Positions 1 to 10,419 of a stretch of DNA of 64,000 nt are shown here, piece by piece. This DNA is from Flavobacteriaceae bacterium (GTDB taxonomy: Bacteria > Bacteroidota > Bacteroidia > Flavobacteriales > Flavobacteriaceae), in contig JAHEKV010000002.1 in assembly GCA_024638165.1 (NCBI GenBank), forward strand, positions 151,134 through 215,133, given 5' to 3'. Numbering within the stretch: the first letter of the stretch is position 1; the number at the start of each line of letters is the position of its first letter. The notes below the pieces were generated by a model, which was given only the letters and a program-made list of their open reading frames with translations, was not told where the DNA came from and did not search any database. Position numbers and translations under genes: made by a program.

Positions 1-2
1 TT

Positions 3-1196
3 ATGGAGGATGGTATCGAGGTTGCCCCCGGCGATCGAATTGCATTTAAAACGGGAGAGAGGTTCGTCGGAAACAAGGAGGAGGTTTACATGACCTATCC
101 TGAATTTCCAAGAGATGTTAAGCCAGGAGAACGTATTCTTCTCGATGACGGAAAGTTATTGTTTAGGGTGGTTGAAACCAACGGTACAGATACTGTTGTT
201 GCCGAGGTTGAACAAGGCGGGCCATTAAAATCTAAAAAGGGGGTTAATCTTCCTAATACGAATATTTCGCTTCCCGCACTCACTCCTAAGGATATTGAGG
301 ATGCGATCTTCGCAATTTCACTACAGGTCGATTGGCTTGCGCTTTCTTTTGTTCGTCACGCACAGGACATCAAAGATCTTCAAGAACTGATTGCAAAGCA
401 TTCCGATTACAAGATTCCGATCATCTCTAAAATCGAAAAACCAGAAGCAATTACCAACATCGATGAGATCGTTGCTCTTAGTGATGGTATTATGGTTGCA
501 CGTGGTGATTTAGGGGTTGAAGTGCCTGCTGAAGAAGTTCCTTTACTCCAGAAGCAACTTGTTCAAAAGTCAAAAGAAGCACGTATCCCAGTAGTGATTG
601 CTACGCAGATGATGGAGACCATGATGGACAGTTTAACACCTACCCGTGCTGAAGTAAATGATGTTGGAAACTCTGTTATGGATGGAGCCGATGCGGTTAT
701 GCTTTCAGGAGAAACTTCTGTAGGACAATATCCTGTTGAAGTAGTTGCAAAAATGGCATCTATTATTCGTGCGGTTGAAAACGTAGATACTTTCTGTTCT
801 CAAGCCAAGCCTTCACTTATTCGTACCAATCGCTTCGTTTCAAAAGCCGTATGTCATCACGCCGCGCTACTTGCCAATGAGGTAGAAGCGAAAACGATTA
901 TGACTCTTACGAATTCTGGTTATACAGCGTTTCAGGTGTCTTCTTGGAGACCAAAATCATTTATTTTGGCTTTCACAGATAACCGTAGAATATTAGGACG
1001 CCTAAATCTTCTTTGGGGTGTTTATGCACACTATTACGACAAATACGGGTCTACCGATGAAACAGTGGAAGACATCATTGGTATCGCAAAAGAAAACAAG
1101 TATCTCGCAAAAGGAGATATGGCGATAACCTTGACCTCTATGCCTATAGAGAAAAAAGGAATGGTAAATAGTCTTCGAGTTACTGAAGTAGATTAA
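3..1196 (+). CDS. pyk: Pyruvate kinase, 5'-truncated by window edge
   Basis: Motifs ISKIEKPEAITNIDEI, GIMVARGDLGVEVP, IATQMMETM, PTRAEVNDVGNSVMDGADAVMLSGETSVGQYPVE; N-terminal part lies upstream of the window. Confidence 0.97.
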   Translation: MEDGIEVAPGDRIAFKTGERFVGNKEEVYMTYPEFPRDVKPGERILLDDGKLLFRVVETNGTDTVVAEVEQGGPLKSKKGVNLPNTNISLPALTPKDIEDAIFAISLQVDWLALSFVRHAQDIKDLQELIAKHSDYKIPIISKIEKPEAITNIDEIVALSDGIMVARGDLGVEVPAEEVPLLQKQLVQKSKEARIPVVIATQMMETMMDSLTPTRAEVNDVGNSVMDGADAVMLSGETSVGQYPVEVVAKMASIIRAVENVDTFCSQAKPSLIRTNRFVSKAVCHHAALLANEVEAKTIMTLTNSGYTAFQVSSWRPKSFILAFTDNRRILGRLNLLWGVYAHYYDKYGSTDETVEDIIGIAKENKYLAKGDMAITLTSMPIEKKGMVNSLRVTEVD

Positions 1197-1205
1197 GCTT
1201 CGGAG

Positions 1206-1679
1206 ATGAAGCCTGAGATCGAACGAAAATTTCTGCTGACCTCTGAACAAGCCTTAGCTTTAAAAGCAGAGGCTACTCATAAGAAAGAGCTGAAGCAAGG
1301 TTATTTGGCCGAAGGAGAACATGTTATCTTACGCGTTCGTATTTCTGACCAGAACGCTTATTTAACGATCAAGGAAAAGGTTAAGGGTAGTTCGAGATTA
1401 GAGTTCGAAACACCGGTTGAGCTATCTGATGCAGAAAAGTTACTCGACCTTTGTTCTAATCAGATTAAGAAAACGAGGCATCTGATCAAACGAGACTATC
1501 TGATAGAACTTGACGAATTTCATGCTGCCAATGAGGGACTCTGGCTTGCTGAGATTGAGTTCGATTCTATTGAAGAGTCTAACAGCTTTATTTCCCCTGT
1601 CGAGTTAGGGAAGGAGGTTACCGATGACTACCGGTACTATAATTCTTATCTAGTAGACCATCCTTATACCGGTTGGTAA
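1206..1679 (+). CDS. CYTH domain protein (triphosphate tunnel metalloenzyme family)
   Basis: N-terminal EIERKFL signature, LRVRISDQNAYLTIKEK, IKRDYLIELDEFH, LAEIEFDS. Confidence 0.9.
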   Translation: MKPEIERKFLLTSEQALALKAEATHKKELKQGYLAEGEHVILRVRISDQNAYLTIKEKVKGSSRLEFETPVELSDAEKLLDLCSNQIKKTRHLIKRDYLIELDEFHAANEGLWLAEIEFDSIEESNSFISPVELGKEVTDDYRYYNSYLVDHPYTGW

Positions 1680-1682
1680 ATT

Positions 1683-2702
1683 TTAGTGGAGCCCTTTGAA
1701 CTGCTCTAGAAAACGAAGGTCATTCTCGCTGAGCAGTCTGATATCAGGGATTTGATGCAATAACAGGGCGATTCGATCGATACCCATTCCGAATGCGTAT
1801 CCAGAGTATTCTTCAGGGTCAATTCCACAGTTTTTCAGCACATTAGGGTCAACCATCCCGCACCCCATGATTTCTAACCATCCCGTACCCTTAGTCATAC
1901 GGTAATCGGTTTCGGTTTCAAGACCCCAGTATACATCTACCTCTGCACTGGGTTCAGTAAATGGGAAATAAGAAGGTCGAAGACGAATCTCTGATTTTCC
2001 AAAAAGTTCCGTAGTAAAGTATTGAAGGGTCTGTTTTAGATCAGCGAATGATACATTTTTATCGATGTATAGACCTTCGATCTGATGAAAGAAACAATGT
2101 GATCTAGCCGAAATAGCTTCGTTTCTGTAAACTCTTCCCGGTGAAATGGTTCGAATAGGAGGCTTGTTTTCTTCCATGAAACGTACCTGAACTGATGAGG
2201 TATGTGTTCTAAGAAGGATGTCAGGATCGGTCTGAATAAAGAAGGTGTCTTGCATATCTCTTGCCGGATGGTGATCAGGCAAATTAAGCGCAGTAAAATT
2301 GTGCCAGTCATCTTCGATTTCTGGTCCTTCAGAAACGGTAAAACCAATGGTTGAAAAAATGTCGATGATGCGGTTTCTAACGATAGAAATAGGGTGCCTA
2401 GATCCCACCTCGATTGGGAATCCTGGTCGGGTAAGATCTTGTTTTGGCGCTGATTTTCGTTCGTTAGATTTCAGCACTGCTTTTTGTTCATCCAGTTTCT
2501 CTTGAACTTTTGTCTTGAGTTCATTGACTACCTGTCCGAAAGCTTTTTTGTCTTCAGGAGCGACCGATTTGAAGGCGGCGAAAAACGTGTTTAGTAATCC
2601 TTTCTTTCCCAGGTATTCTAATCGAAACGATTCTAGCGCCTCAGTAGATGAAGCTTCAAACTGTTTGACTTTTTCTATATGGCCTTTAATTTCCTCGATC
2701 AT
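1683..2702 (-). CDS. pheS: Phenylalanyl-tRNA synthetase alpha subunit
   Basis: HNFTALNLPDHHPARDMQDTFF, LLRTHTSSVQVR, GRVYRNEAISARSHCFFHQIEGL, GMGIDRIALL. Confidence 0.98.
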   Translation of the reverse strand: MIEEIKGHIEKVKQFEASSTEALESFRLEYLGKKGLLNTFFAAFKSVAPEDKKAFGQVVNELKTKVQEKLDEQKAVLKSNERKSAPKQDLTRPGFPIEVGSRHPISIVRNRIIDIFSTIGFTVSEGPEIEDDWHNFTALNLPDHHPARDMQDTFFIQTDPDILLRTHTSSVQVRFMEENKPPIRTISPGRVYRNEAISARSHCFFHQIEGLYIDKNVSFADLKQTLQYFTTELFGKSEIRLRPSYFPFTEPSAEVDVYWGLETETDYRMTKGTGWLEIMGCGMVDPNVLKNCGIDPEEYSGYAFGMGIDRIALLLHQIPDIRLLSENDLRFLEQFKGLH

Positions 2703-2794
2703 GATTCTGAAATATCCGACAAATTTAATAAAACCTCTGAGAGGCCTTAGGCGAGGCCAATTATTATTTGTTATTTTAGAGAAAACGCTAACCG

Positions 2795-4366
2795 ATGAAT
2801 AATTTAAAGTCTGATTTTCCAGCTAGTATTGTTGTTTTCTTTGTTGCCTTACCTCTTTGTTTAGGGATTGCATTAGCCTCAGGAGCCCCTCTTATATCCG
2901 GGTTAATCGCAGGAATTGTAGGAGGTATTATCGTAGGTTCCTTGAGTGGCTCCCAAATAGGAGTAAGTGGCCCAGCGGCGGGTTTAGCGGCGATCGTATT
3001 AACGGCTATTACAAGTTTAGGAGGTTTTGAAACCTTTTTGGTTGCCGTGGTTTTAGCGGGAATTTTTCAAATTATTTTAGGAGCAATGAAGGCTGGTGTT
3101 ATTGGATATTTCTTTCCAGCATCAGTCATCAAGGGAATGCTTTCGGCCATCGGAATCATCATTATTCTAAAACAAATTCCTCACTTTTTCGGCTATGATG
3201 CAGACTGGGAGGGAGATCTTAGCTTTATCGAAGCCGATGGTGGTAATACCTTTAGTCGTCTTTTTATGACGGTGAAACAAATTAGCACAGGATCTACCAT
3301 CATTTCTGTTATTTCTTTAGCTCTTTTAATTTTATGGGATAAAGTATTAATTCACAAGGGAGCAATTTTCAGAATTATTCAAGGCCCCATCGTCGCGGTT
3401 GCACTGGGCATTATTTACTCAATATCCTTTTCAGGAGATGCTACTTTAGGAATTTCACCTGAGCATCTTGTAGCCGTGCCTATTTTTGATTTAAGTGCGG
3501 GAATAGCAAACCAACTCACCTTTCCAAACTTTGCCGCAATTCAAAATACTGAGGTTTGGATAGTCGCTATTACTATATGTGTAGTCGCTAGTTTAGAGAC
3601 GCTACTTTGTGTGGAGGCGACAGATAAAATAGATCCACATAAAAGGGTAACTCCAACGAATCGAGAGTTATTTGCTCAAGGTGTGGGTAATGTCATCTCA
3701 GGGGTAATAGGAGGTCTGCCGATCACCCAAGTAATTGTGAGAAGCTCGGCTAATATCCAATCGAGAAATAAGACTAAGGCATCAGCCATTATTCACGGAT
3801 TCCTATTGCTTATTGCCGTATTTATTCTACCCAATGTGATTAATCTTATTCCTTTATCAGTTCTAGCTGCTATACTGTTAATGGTAGGATATAAATTGGC
3901 TAAACCGGCGCTATTCAAATCGATGTATCGCTTAGGTAAAAAGCAGTTTGTACCTTTTATCGTTACTATTGTAGGCATTGTGTTTACCGATCTTTTGGTA
4001 GGGATCATTATGGGTCTTGCAACTTCTTTGGTAATTATTCTTCTCGAAAGCTTTAATAACTCTCACTTCATGCATTTGAAAAAAGAAGAGAGCTTAAGTA
4101 GTATTGTTTTAGCCGAAGAGGTGACCTTTTTTAATAAGGCCGCTATACTAAAATCTCTTCAAGAAATCCCTGATGGAAATAAGCTTGAAATCGATTTTAG
4201 AGCAACGGTGTTCATTGATTACGACGTTATCGAGATTCTTCATGAATTTCAAGAAAAGGCGTCAGAAAGAGACATCTCGATAACCTTCATCTTCGAAAAA
4301 GAGAAGGTCGAGTCGCCAACGAATCTAATTGAACGACTTTTAGATAAGAGAAAAGTTCAAGCTTAG
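2795..4366 (+). CDS. SulP family anion transporter (sulfate/bicarbonate type) with C-terminal STAS-like domain
   Basis: FFVALPLCLGIALASGAPLISGLIAGIVGGIIVG, SGPAAGLAAIV, GGLPITQVIVRSSANIQS; multiple TM segments. Confidence 0.92.
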   Translation: MNNLKSDFPASIVVFFVALPLCLGIALASGAPLISGLIAGIVGGIIVGSLSGSQIGVSGPAAGLAAIVLTAITSLGGFETFLVAVVLAGIFQIILGAMKAGVIGYFFPASVIKGMLSAIGIIIILKQIPHFFGYDADWEGDLSFIEADGGNTFSRLFMTVKQISTGSTIISVISLALLILWDKVLIHKGAIFRIIQGPIVAVALGIIYSISFSGDATLGISPEHLVAVPIFDLSAGIANQLTFPNFAAIQNTEVWIVAITICVVASLETLLCVEATDKIDPHKRVTPTNRELFAQGVGNVISGVIGGLPITQVIVRSSANIQSRNKTKASAIIHGFLLLIAVFILPNVINLIPLSVLAAILLMVGYKLAKPALFKSMYRLGKKQFVPFIVTIVGIVFTDLLVGIIMGLATSLVIILLESFNNSHFMHLKKEESLSSIVLAEEVTFFNKAAILKSLQEIPDGNKLEIDFRATVFIDYDVIEILHEFQEKASERDISITFIFEKEKVESPTNLIERLLDKRKVQA

Positions 4367-4373
4367 TACAGGC

Positions 4374-5003
4374 TTAATCGAGGAAACTCACCTGACCTGT
4401 ATTTACATCGTACATGGCCCCAACGATGGTAATTTTACCATCTTCTTCTAGGCGTCTAAGAACGTTTGATTTAACGCGGATGTTTTCTACCGATCGTAGT
4501 ACATTATTTTTTGCTACTTCATTCACAAATGGAAGGTTTGAAGAATTACGCATGGAGGGATCATTGGGTTCAACGGTCTCTTTTACAGAGGCATTGATCT
4601 TTGAAAGTAGACTGGTTAAATTTCCTAATTCGACACTGTCACAGGCTCCTTTAACCGCCCCACATGAGGTATGACCTAGAACAATAATGGCTTTAGATCC
4701 TGCTGCGGCACATCCAAACTCTAAGCTACCCAATATGTCTTCATTAATAATATTACCTGCTACAGTTGCAACGAATAAGGATCCAATTCCTTGATCAAAA
4801 ACAGTAGTTGCAGGTACTCTTGAGTCAATACAACCAACGATACATGCAAAAGGAAATTGTCCTTTCGAAGTCTCTTCAACTTGAGCAAGCAAGTCTCGTT
4901 CTCTCATCTCACGACTAACAAATCGTTGGTTACCTTCCTTTAAAAGTTCGATGGCTTCTTTCGGAGACAAATTTGATTGACTTTCTGCTGTTTGAGTTGG
5001 CAT
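4374..5003 (-). CDS. Beta-class carbonic anhydrase
   Basis: CIVGCIDSRVPATTVFDQGIGSLFVATVAGNI, SLEFGCAAAGSKAIIVLGHTSCGAVKGA. Confidence 0.96.
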   Translation of the reverse strand: MPTQTAESQSNLSPKEAIELLKEGNQRFVSREMRERDLLAQVEETSKGQFPFACIVGCIDSRVPATTVFDQGIGSLFVATVAGNIINEDILGSLEFGCAAAGSKAIIVLGHTSCGAVKGACDSVELGNLTSLLSKINASVKETVEPNDPSMRNSSNLPFVNEVAKNNVLRSVENIRVKSNVLRRLEEDGKITIVGAMYDVNTGQVSFLD

Positions 5004-5054
5004 AGCGATTAATTTAGATCTTAGTAAAAGGTAGCAAAAATTCTAAATAAACCA

Positions 5055-5822
5055 CTACTCTCGAATAAATCGAATCGATGAAGCCGTAATCCAACCTGTT
5101 TGACCGTTCGCAATTTCGATCTTCTGAAAGTTTTCAAAAGTTTCTTGCGGTCTTACCTTGGTGCCTTCGTGTAATTCAAAAGCAACAGGAGCATCCATTT
5201 TTGGGTCACTAAGTACCGTTACCGCCGGCTCAAATACAATGGCATATTGCTCTAATCGTTCGCTGCTCTGAATAAAAAGAAGAACTAAAAAGGCCATCGA
5301 TGCTACAATCAGACTAGGGACGGCTATTTTTCCTAAACGGGGTTTTGCAGCATTTGCAAGGACAAATATTAGCCCGAAAATAAGGCTAGTCACAGCCCAA
5401 CCTTCAGAGTTCATCAGACCTGCCAAAAAGGTATAAACTCGTTTTGCAATGGAGTCGGGTAGTGGTTCAATTCGGTCGATCCGTTGATTCTCTGCGAACT
5501 GCAAATTCGTTAGTAGGTCAACATCCTTCTTGAAGTGGAGCAAACCTCTTTCGTAATAGAGAATGCTGGATGCCGTTTGACCGTTTTTATAATAGGCGTT
5601 ACCTAAATTTAAATAGACTTCTTTCGAATGTAGTCCTTCAGCTAATACCTCCTGATAAGCTTTTATGGCAGTATCATAATCCTCTTCAAGATAGGCTTTA
5701 TTACCGCTCTCAAAGGCTACTATTCCTTTTTTAAAAGGAGCTTCTTGCGCAGTAATTGTGAGTCCTAAAAAAAGTGCAATAAGTAGGATTAAGCTTCGCA
5801 TAGACTTATAAAAGATCGTCAA
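5055..5822 (-). CDS. batE: BatE-like TPR/SH3 protein
   Basis: TPR repeats (DTAIKAYQEVLAEG), C-terminal SH3-like segment, last gene of the Bat operon. Confidence 0.85.
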   Translation of the reverse strand: MTIFYKSMRSLILLIALFLGLTITAQEAPFKKGIVAFESGNKAYLEEDYDTAIKAYQEVLAEGLHSKEVYLNLGNAYYKNGQTASSILYYERGLLHFKKDVDLLTNLQFAENQRIDRIEPLPDSIAKRVYTFLAGLMNSEGWAVTSLIFGLIFVLANAAKPRLGKIAVPSLIVASMAFLVLLFIQSSERLEQYAIVFEPAVTVLSDPKMDAPVAFELHEGTKVRPQETFENFQKIEIANGQTGWITASSIRFIRE

Positions 5823-7563
5823 TTATGTTATGAAGTATTTTTAAATCTTCTTCGATTCGAGCACTTGCTGAGCCACTATACCTAACCATAAGGATTCGGT
5901 CATTAATGGTATTTATTCGCTCAATTAGGCCTTTATCAGCACCCAGTGTTTGAAGTTTTTCTTCTCGCTCCTGTGTAGAGGCCGTAGACAAATCGACTCC
6001 GGAATACTTTTCTAGGCATAAGAATAGAATTTCGGAGGCGATAGAATAAAATTCAGGATTTTGTTCTCTAGCTAGTTTGTCTGCTCGTTTTAAAAGCGTT
6101 TTGATTTTTTTCGGAAGCGCCTTTTTAGCCCCTTGAGCTGACGATCCTAGACGTGTTTTAAGCGTCTTTATGATAGAATTTATGGTGAATCCTAATATAA
6201 GGAGTAGAGCCAAGATGAGGTAATAGGCATTACTCTCAAACCAGGGAGAACTAATCATCGTGACGAGGCTTGTTTGATAAGCATTCGATTTGAACCCAGA
6301 AGTAACAGGAGTGTTTTTCTCTACGATTGGTGTTGATGCGCTTGTGTTAGGAAGCAGCGTACTTCCTTCTACCGTAAGATCAAAGAGATCACTATTTAGT
6401 GTTTTGTAGCTTTTTGTATTCGGATCGAAATAGGTAAAGGCTACGGGGTCGACAGGATAGCTTCCTGCATATCTCGGTACTACAGTATAAGAATCGGTCA
6501 CCGAGCCGTTCATACCTTCTCTGTTTACCCTTACGTTATCGGTATATTCGGGATCGTACTTTTCGAGTGCTGACGGCAAACTTAATTCAGGGATAGATAG
6601 TAATTTCAGATTCCCTTTCCCGCTAATCTTAACTTTGATTTGGGTAGATTCGTTGGCCTCTAAGCTGGTTCTACTTGCATCTACTGACAGCTCAAAATCT
6701 CCTACGGCACCACTAAAATCAGAAGGTTTTCCCTCTTCTGGTAGCTCTCTCACATTAATGCTAAGGTCTCCCGCTTTGACTGTTTTTGTTGCCGACCTCA
6801 TGATTGGATCACCAAAGAAGTCTCTTCTCCCGGTAGGTATTTGAACATAGAGCTCAAGTGCAAAAGGATCTAAGGCTAATGAACCAGATTTTTGAGGGTA
6901 TAATACTACTGTTTTTAAATCTACCGCGTTGAAACTTTCGTTTTTGAAGGTGGTTCTTCGCGTTTCGTATTCCTTTATAGGTAAGTCTTGGCTCCAGAAA
7001 TTTTTATAGGTCGGGTTCTCAACAGGAATGAAATTATTAATGTATACCCTCGGAGAAAAATAGAGAGTATAGGTCACCAAAACCCCTTGATTTAAGTATG
7101 GCCTGTCATTGGATAATGTTGCAACCAGGTAAAGGCTTTCATCGGCGATATCTTGCGCGGTCTTTGGAGCATTGGGGTTATCGATGGGCTCTGTCACTAG
7201 AACCGTTTTAGGGTCAGTGTTATAAACGGTATTATCGATGGTTATTGACGCGCTATCAATGATTAATTGTCCTTGCTTTTTGGGTCTAAGAACATAGGTG
7301 TACGATTTAGAAAAACTCCGCTTGCCATTGATAAAGGAAGAGCTGATTGATTGTGAAGGACCCATGAGTACCTCAAAATTCTCAAAGGAAGGTGCTTCAA
7401 AAAAATCACCATCCTTATTCATTTCAAAAGAAACTCTTAGACGTTCGTTTTGGCCTAGTTTAGCTTTACTCAAGATCGCTTCGAACTTGATGTCATTATC
7501 CTGAGCCTTTGCGACTAGACTGAAAAGAGAAAATAAGAGTACTGCCCAGCGTTTCATCACCAA
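5806..7563 (-). CDS. batD: BatD family protein (oxygen-tolerance-like)
   Basis: Signal peptide, FEAILSKAKLGQNERLRVSFEMNKDGDFFEAPSFENFEVLMGPSQSIS, position in Bat operon. Confidence 0.9.
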   Translation of the reverse strand: MVMKRWAVLLFSLFSLVAKAQDNDIKFEAILSKAKLGQNERLRVSFEMNKDGDFFEAPSFENFEVLMGPSQSISSSFINGKRSFSKSYTYVLRPKKQGQLIIDSASITIDNTVYNTDPKTVLVTEPIDNPNAPKTAQDIADESLYLVATLSNDRPYLNQGVLVTYTLYFSPRVYINNFIPVENPTYKNFWSQDLPIKEYETRRTTFKNESFNAVDLKTVVLYPQKSGSLALDPFALELYVQIPTGRRDFFGDPIMRSATKTVKAGDLSINVRELPEEGKPSDFSGAVGDFELSVDASRTSLEANESTQIKVKISGKGNLKLLSIPELSLPSALEKYDPEYTDNVRVNREGMNGSVTDSYTVVPRYAGSYPVDPVAFTYFDPNTKSYKTLNSDLFDLTVEGSTLLPNTSASTPIVEKNTPVTSGFKSNAYQTSLVTMISSPWFESNAYYLILALLLILGFTINSIIKTLKTRLGSSAQGAKKALPKKIKTLLKRADKLAREQNPEFYSIASEILFLCLEKYSGVDLSTASTQEREEKLQTLGADKGLIERINTINDRILMVRYSGSASARIEEDLKILHNIIDDLL

Positions 7564-8390
7564 TCTTTTTCAACTTTCAATTTACGACCTTGAACCTTTT
7601 TAGCGTTCATTTTTTCTTGCACTTTATTCTCTTCATTTTGAAGAGCCTGTAATAGGTTTTCTATCTGTTGTTTAGAAAGTTCCTGAGGCTTAGGATTACC
7701 TTGAGGCTGCTTATCTTCTGGTCGTTTTCCTTGCTCCTGTTTTTGATCTCCTTCGCCTTTTTTCTGTTCTTCCTTTTCAGAACCATCTCCTTTCTCCTCC
7801 TCTGACTCTTTCTCTTTTTCTTTGGAGTCTCCTTGATCACCTTCTTTCTCCTGATCCCCCTCTTTATCCTCCTGATCGTTCTCTTTATTTTCCTCGTTTT
7901 CTTGTTGATCCTGTTGATCTTGATCTTGATTTTGATCCTGATTCTGTTCTTGCTGTTGCTCTTGCTCTTCTTTTTTCTTTTTTGCTAAAGCGAGATTATA
8001 CCGAGTTTCTTCATCGGTAGGATCATTTCGAAGGGCCTGTTTATAGGCTTCTATCGCATTATCGTATTCTTCCTTTTGCATATAAACATTGCCTATGTTA
8101 TGGAATGCTTTATGGGAGAGATCGGGTTGTGAGCTTCGATTTGCTGCCTCTTTTAGATGACCAAAAGCTTCCTCAATGTGATTCTCCCTGTAGAGTGTTG
8201 TTCCAAGATTGTAAGGAGCCTCAGCATAAGTGGTATCAATAGCCGATGCTTGTCGAAATAACTGTTCTGCCTTCGTTGGGGCGCTAATCTTATCGATTCC
8301 ACTATTGTTGAGCTTTTCAACCTCTATACGCTGACCATTTGCGAAGAGCCCGATGCATACGATGATATGAAAGAGTAATTGCTTTTTCAT
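7557..8390 (-). CDS. batC: BatC-like TPR protein with highly charged low-complexity C-terminal region
   Basis: TPRs (HNIGNVYMQKEEYDNAIEAYKQALRNDPTDEETRYNLALA), then a Q/E/D/K-rich tract; Bat operon position. Confidence 0.88.
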   Translation of the reverse strand: MKKQLLFHIIVCIGLFANGQRIEVEKLNNSGIDKISAPTKAEQLFRQASAIDTTYAEAPYNLGTTLYRENHIEEAFGHLKEAANRSSQPDLSHKAFHNIGNVYMQKEEYDNAIEAYKQALRNDPTDEETRYNLALAKKKKEEQEQQQEQNQDQNQDQDQQDQQENEENKENDQEDKEGDQEKEGDQGDSKEKEKESEEEKGDGSEKEEQKKGEGDQKQEQGKRPEDKQPQGNPKPQELSKQQIENLLQALQNEENKVQEKMNAKKVQGRKLKVEKDW

Positions 8391-9418
8391 TTTTTAAACC
8401 ATTGTAGTTTACGCTCAGGAATTAAGAATTCAATGACTAAAATAACAAAGGCAATGGCTATGAACCATTGAAATTGATCTTTATAGTTAGAGTAGGTCTG
8501 GGTTTCAAAAGCGGTTTTGTCTAGTTGCGCTAGAAAATCGCTTATTGTTGATATCGTTGCTTCAGTGGTTGGGGTATCGATATAAACGCCATTGGTACTA
8601 TCGGCCAATTCTTCTAATACGTCTTTGTTCAACTTTGAGATGACTACATTGCCTTCACTGTCTTTTTTAAAGCTTCCTTTTGCTATTCCTCCTTCGGGAA
8701 TTGGGCCTCCAGAGGTGGTTCCTGTAGCAACCGTGATGATTTGAATGTTCGCCTGATTGGCAGTTTCGGCGATGATATCCACTCCGGTCTCATTGTGATC
8801 TTCTCCGTCAGATAATAAAACGAGCACTCTACGGGTCTCAGCATTTGGATCGAAAAAAGTACCAGCAAGCTTAACAGCTTCTAAAATAGCTGTTCCTTGA
8901 GAAGACATCATGTCTGTATTCACTCCTTTAAGAAACATGCGTGCGGCTCCATAGTCTGTTGTGATGGGAAGCTGGGGGAAGGCTGAGGCTGCGTAAGTAA
9001 TGATTCCGACTCGGTCTCCCTTGAGCTCTGAAAGTGTTTCTGCAACGATGCGTTTTGCCTTTTCTATACGATTAGGAGCAATGTCCTCAGTGAGCATACT
9101 CTTTGAGACATCGATGGCAAATACTAGATCAACCCCTTCTCTTTTCACCGTACCTAATTGTGTTCCTATTTTAGGATTGGCCAATCCAATGAAGGCTAAA
9201 TAGATGGCTAGAAGCACAAGAACGCGCTTTAGTAAGCCATTTTTATTGCTTCGAAGCGGGGCGAGTCTTTCTAGCATTAGGTCCCTTAACTTCTCATCTG
9301 GCTGGGCTTTTTTAAGCGTATGCTTTTGCCACGCTCGATACCCTACAAAAAGAAGGGTGACTAGCAGAACAACGATCCCGCCTATAGTGAGGTATTGGGT
9401 ATGTTCGACTAACATCAT
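8387..9418 (-). CDS. batB: BatB, von Willebrand factor A domain membrane protein
   Basis: VDLVFAIDVSKSMLTEDIAPNRIEKAK, VLLSDGEDHNETG (MIDAS-type motifs), N- and C-terminal TM segments. Confidence 0.92.
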   Translation of the reverse strand: MMLVEHTQYLTIGGIVVLLVTLLFVGYRAWQKHTLKKAQPDEKLRDLMLERLAPLRSNKNGLLKRVLVLLAIYLAFIGLANPKIGTQLGTVKREGVDLVFAIDVSKSMLTEDIAPNRIEKAKRIVAETLSELKGDRVGIITYAASAFPQLPITTDYGAARMFLKGVNTDMMSSQGTAILEAVKLAGTFFDPNAETRRVLVLLSDGEDHNETGVDIIAETANQANIQIITVATGTTSGGPIPEGGIAKGSFKKDSEGNVVISKLNKDVLEELADSTNGVYIDTPTTEATISTISDFLAQLDKTAFETQTYSNYKDQFQWFIAIAFVILVIEFLIPERKLQWFKK

Positions 9419-10419
9419 GACAGTGCTTCTCTAAAAAGGGTGTGACGTAATAATAGTTCAAGAGCGAGTAGACTTAAGGCTAGGAACACCCAGAATCTAA
9501 AGTGTTCTTCGTAGGTGTAATAACTAAACTCTTCGATTTCGCTCTTTTCTAGCTCGTTGATTTGATCGTAGATGGCTTCAAGGCTTTCGTTGTCTGTGGC
9601 TCTGTAGTAGCTTCCGCCAGTAAGGTCTGATACGCTTTTAAGGAGCTCTTCATCGATTTCTACTGAACGCATTCCGTATCTGAACGAGCCGTCAGGATTG
9701 TAGGCAATGGGGCTTAAAGCATTACCATTAGTTCCTAGACCAATCGTGTAAATTTTGATACCATATTCGAGGGCGAGATTGGCAGCAGTTTCAGGTTCAA
9801 TGAATCCGCTGTTGTTCACACCGTCTGTAAGCAAGATGATGATTTTTGAAATCGCATCACTCTCTTTTAGTCGATTTACTGCTGTTGCTAATCCCATTCC
9901 GATAGCGGTTCCGTCCTCAATAGCTCCGAAGCTTAGCTCAGAAAGTGCAGTGAGTGTAATTGCGGTATCGGTGGTCAGGGGTGTTTTCGTATAACTTTCT
10001 CCAGCGTATACAACGAGCCCGATTCGGTCACTTTTTCGGTCTTTAACGAAGTCTGAAGCCACTTCTTTCAAGGCTTCAAGTCGGTTAGGTTGTAGATCTT
10101 TGGCAAGCATACTTGAACTCACGTCGATTGAAAGAACGATATCTATACCACTAGAAGTTTTCGTCTTGGTGTTTACTCCAGCAGTCTGAGGCCTTGCCAA
10201 AGCCATGATCAGCGACGCCAAGGCAGTGATACGGAGCACCCAAATTAAAGGACGTAGTTTAGATTTTAGACCGTTTGATCGCTTAACCGTTGTAGAAAAG
10301 TTGAAAAATACAGACTCTTTCGAGGAGCCTCTAAGCTTCCACAGTACAAGTAGTAATAGAACTGCGAAAAGCGCAAACCACTCAGGATTTTTATAAGGAG
10401 CTAAAAGGACTTCTCTCAT
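9415..10419 (-). CDS. batA: BatA, von Willebrand factor A domain membrane protein
   Basis: GIDIVLSIDVSSSMLAKDLQPNRLEALKEVASDFV, IILLTDGVNNSG; TM segments. Confidence 0.93.
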   Translation of the reverse strand: MREVLLAPYKNPEWFALFAVLLLLVLWKLRGSSKESVFFNFSTTVKRSNGLKSKLRPLIWVLRITALASLIMALARPQTAGVNTKTKTSSGIDIVLSIDVSSSMLAKDLQPNRLEALKEVASDFVKDRKSDRIGLVVYAGESYTKTPLTTDTAITLTALSELSFGAIEDGTAIGMGLATAVNRLKESDAISKIIILLTDGVNNSGFIEPETAANLALEYGIKIYTIGLGTNGNALSPIAYNPDGSFRYGMRSVEIDEELLKSVSDLTGGSYYRATDNESLEAIYDQINELEKSEIEEFSYYTYEEHFRFWVFLALSLLALELLLRHTLFREALS

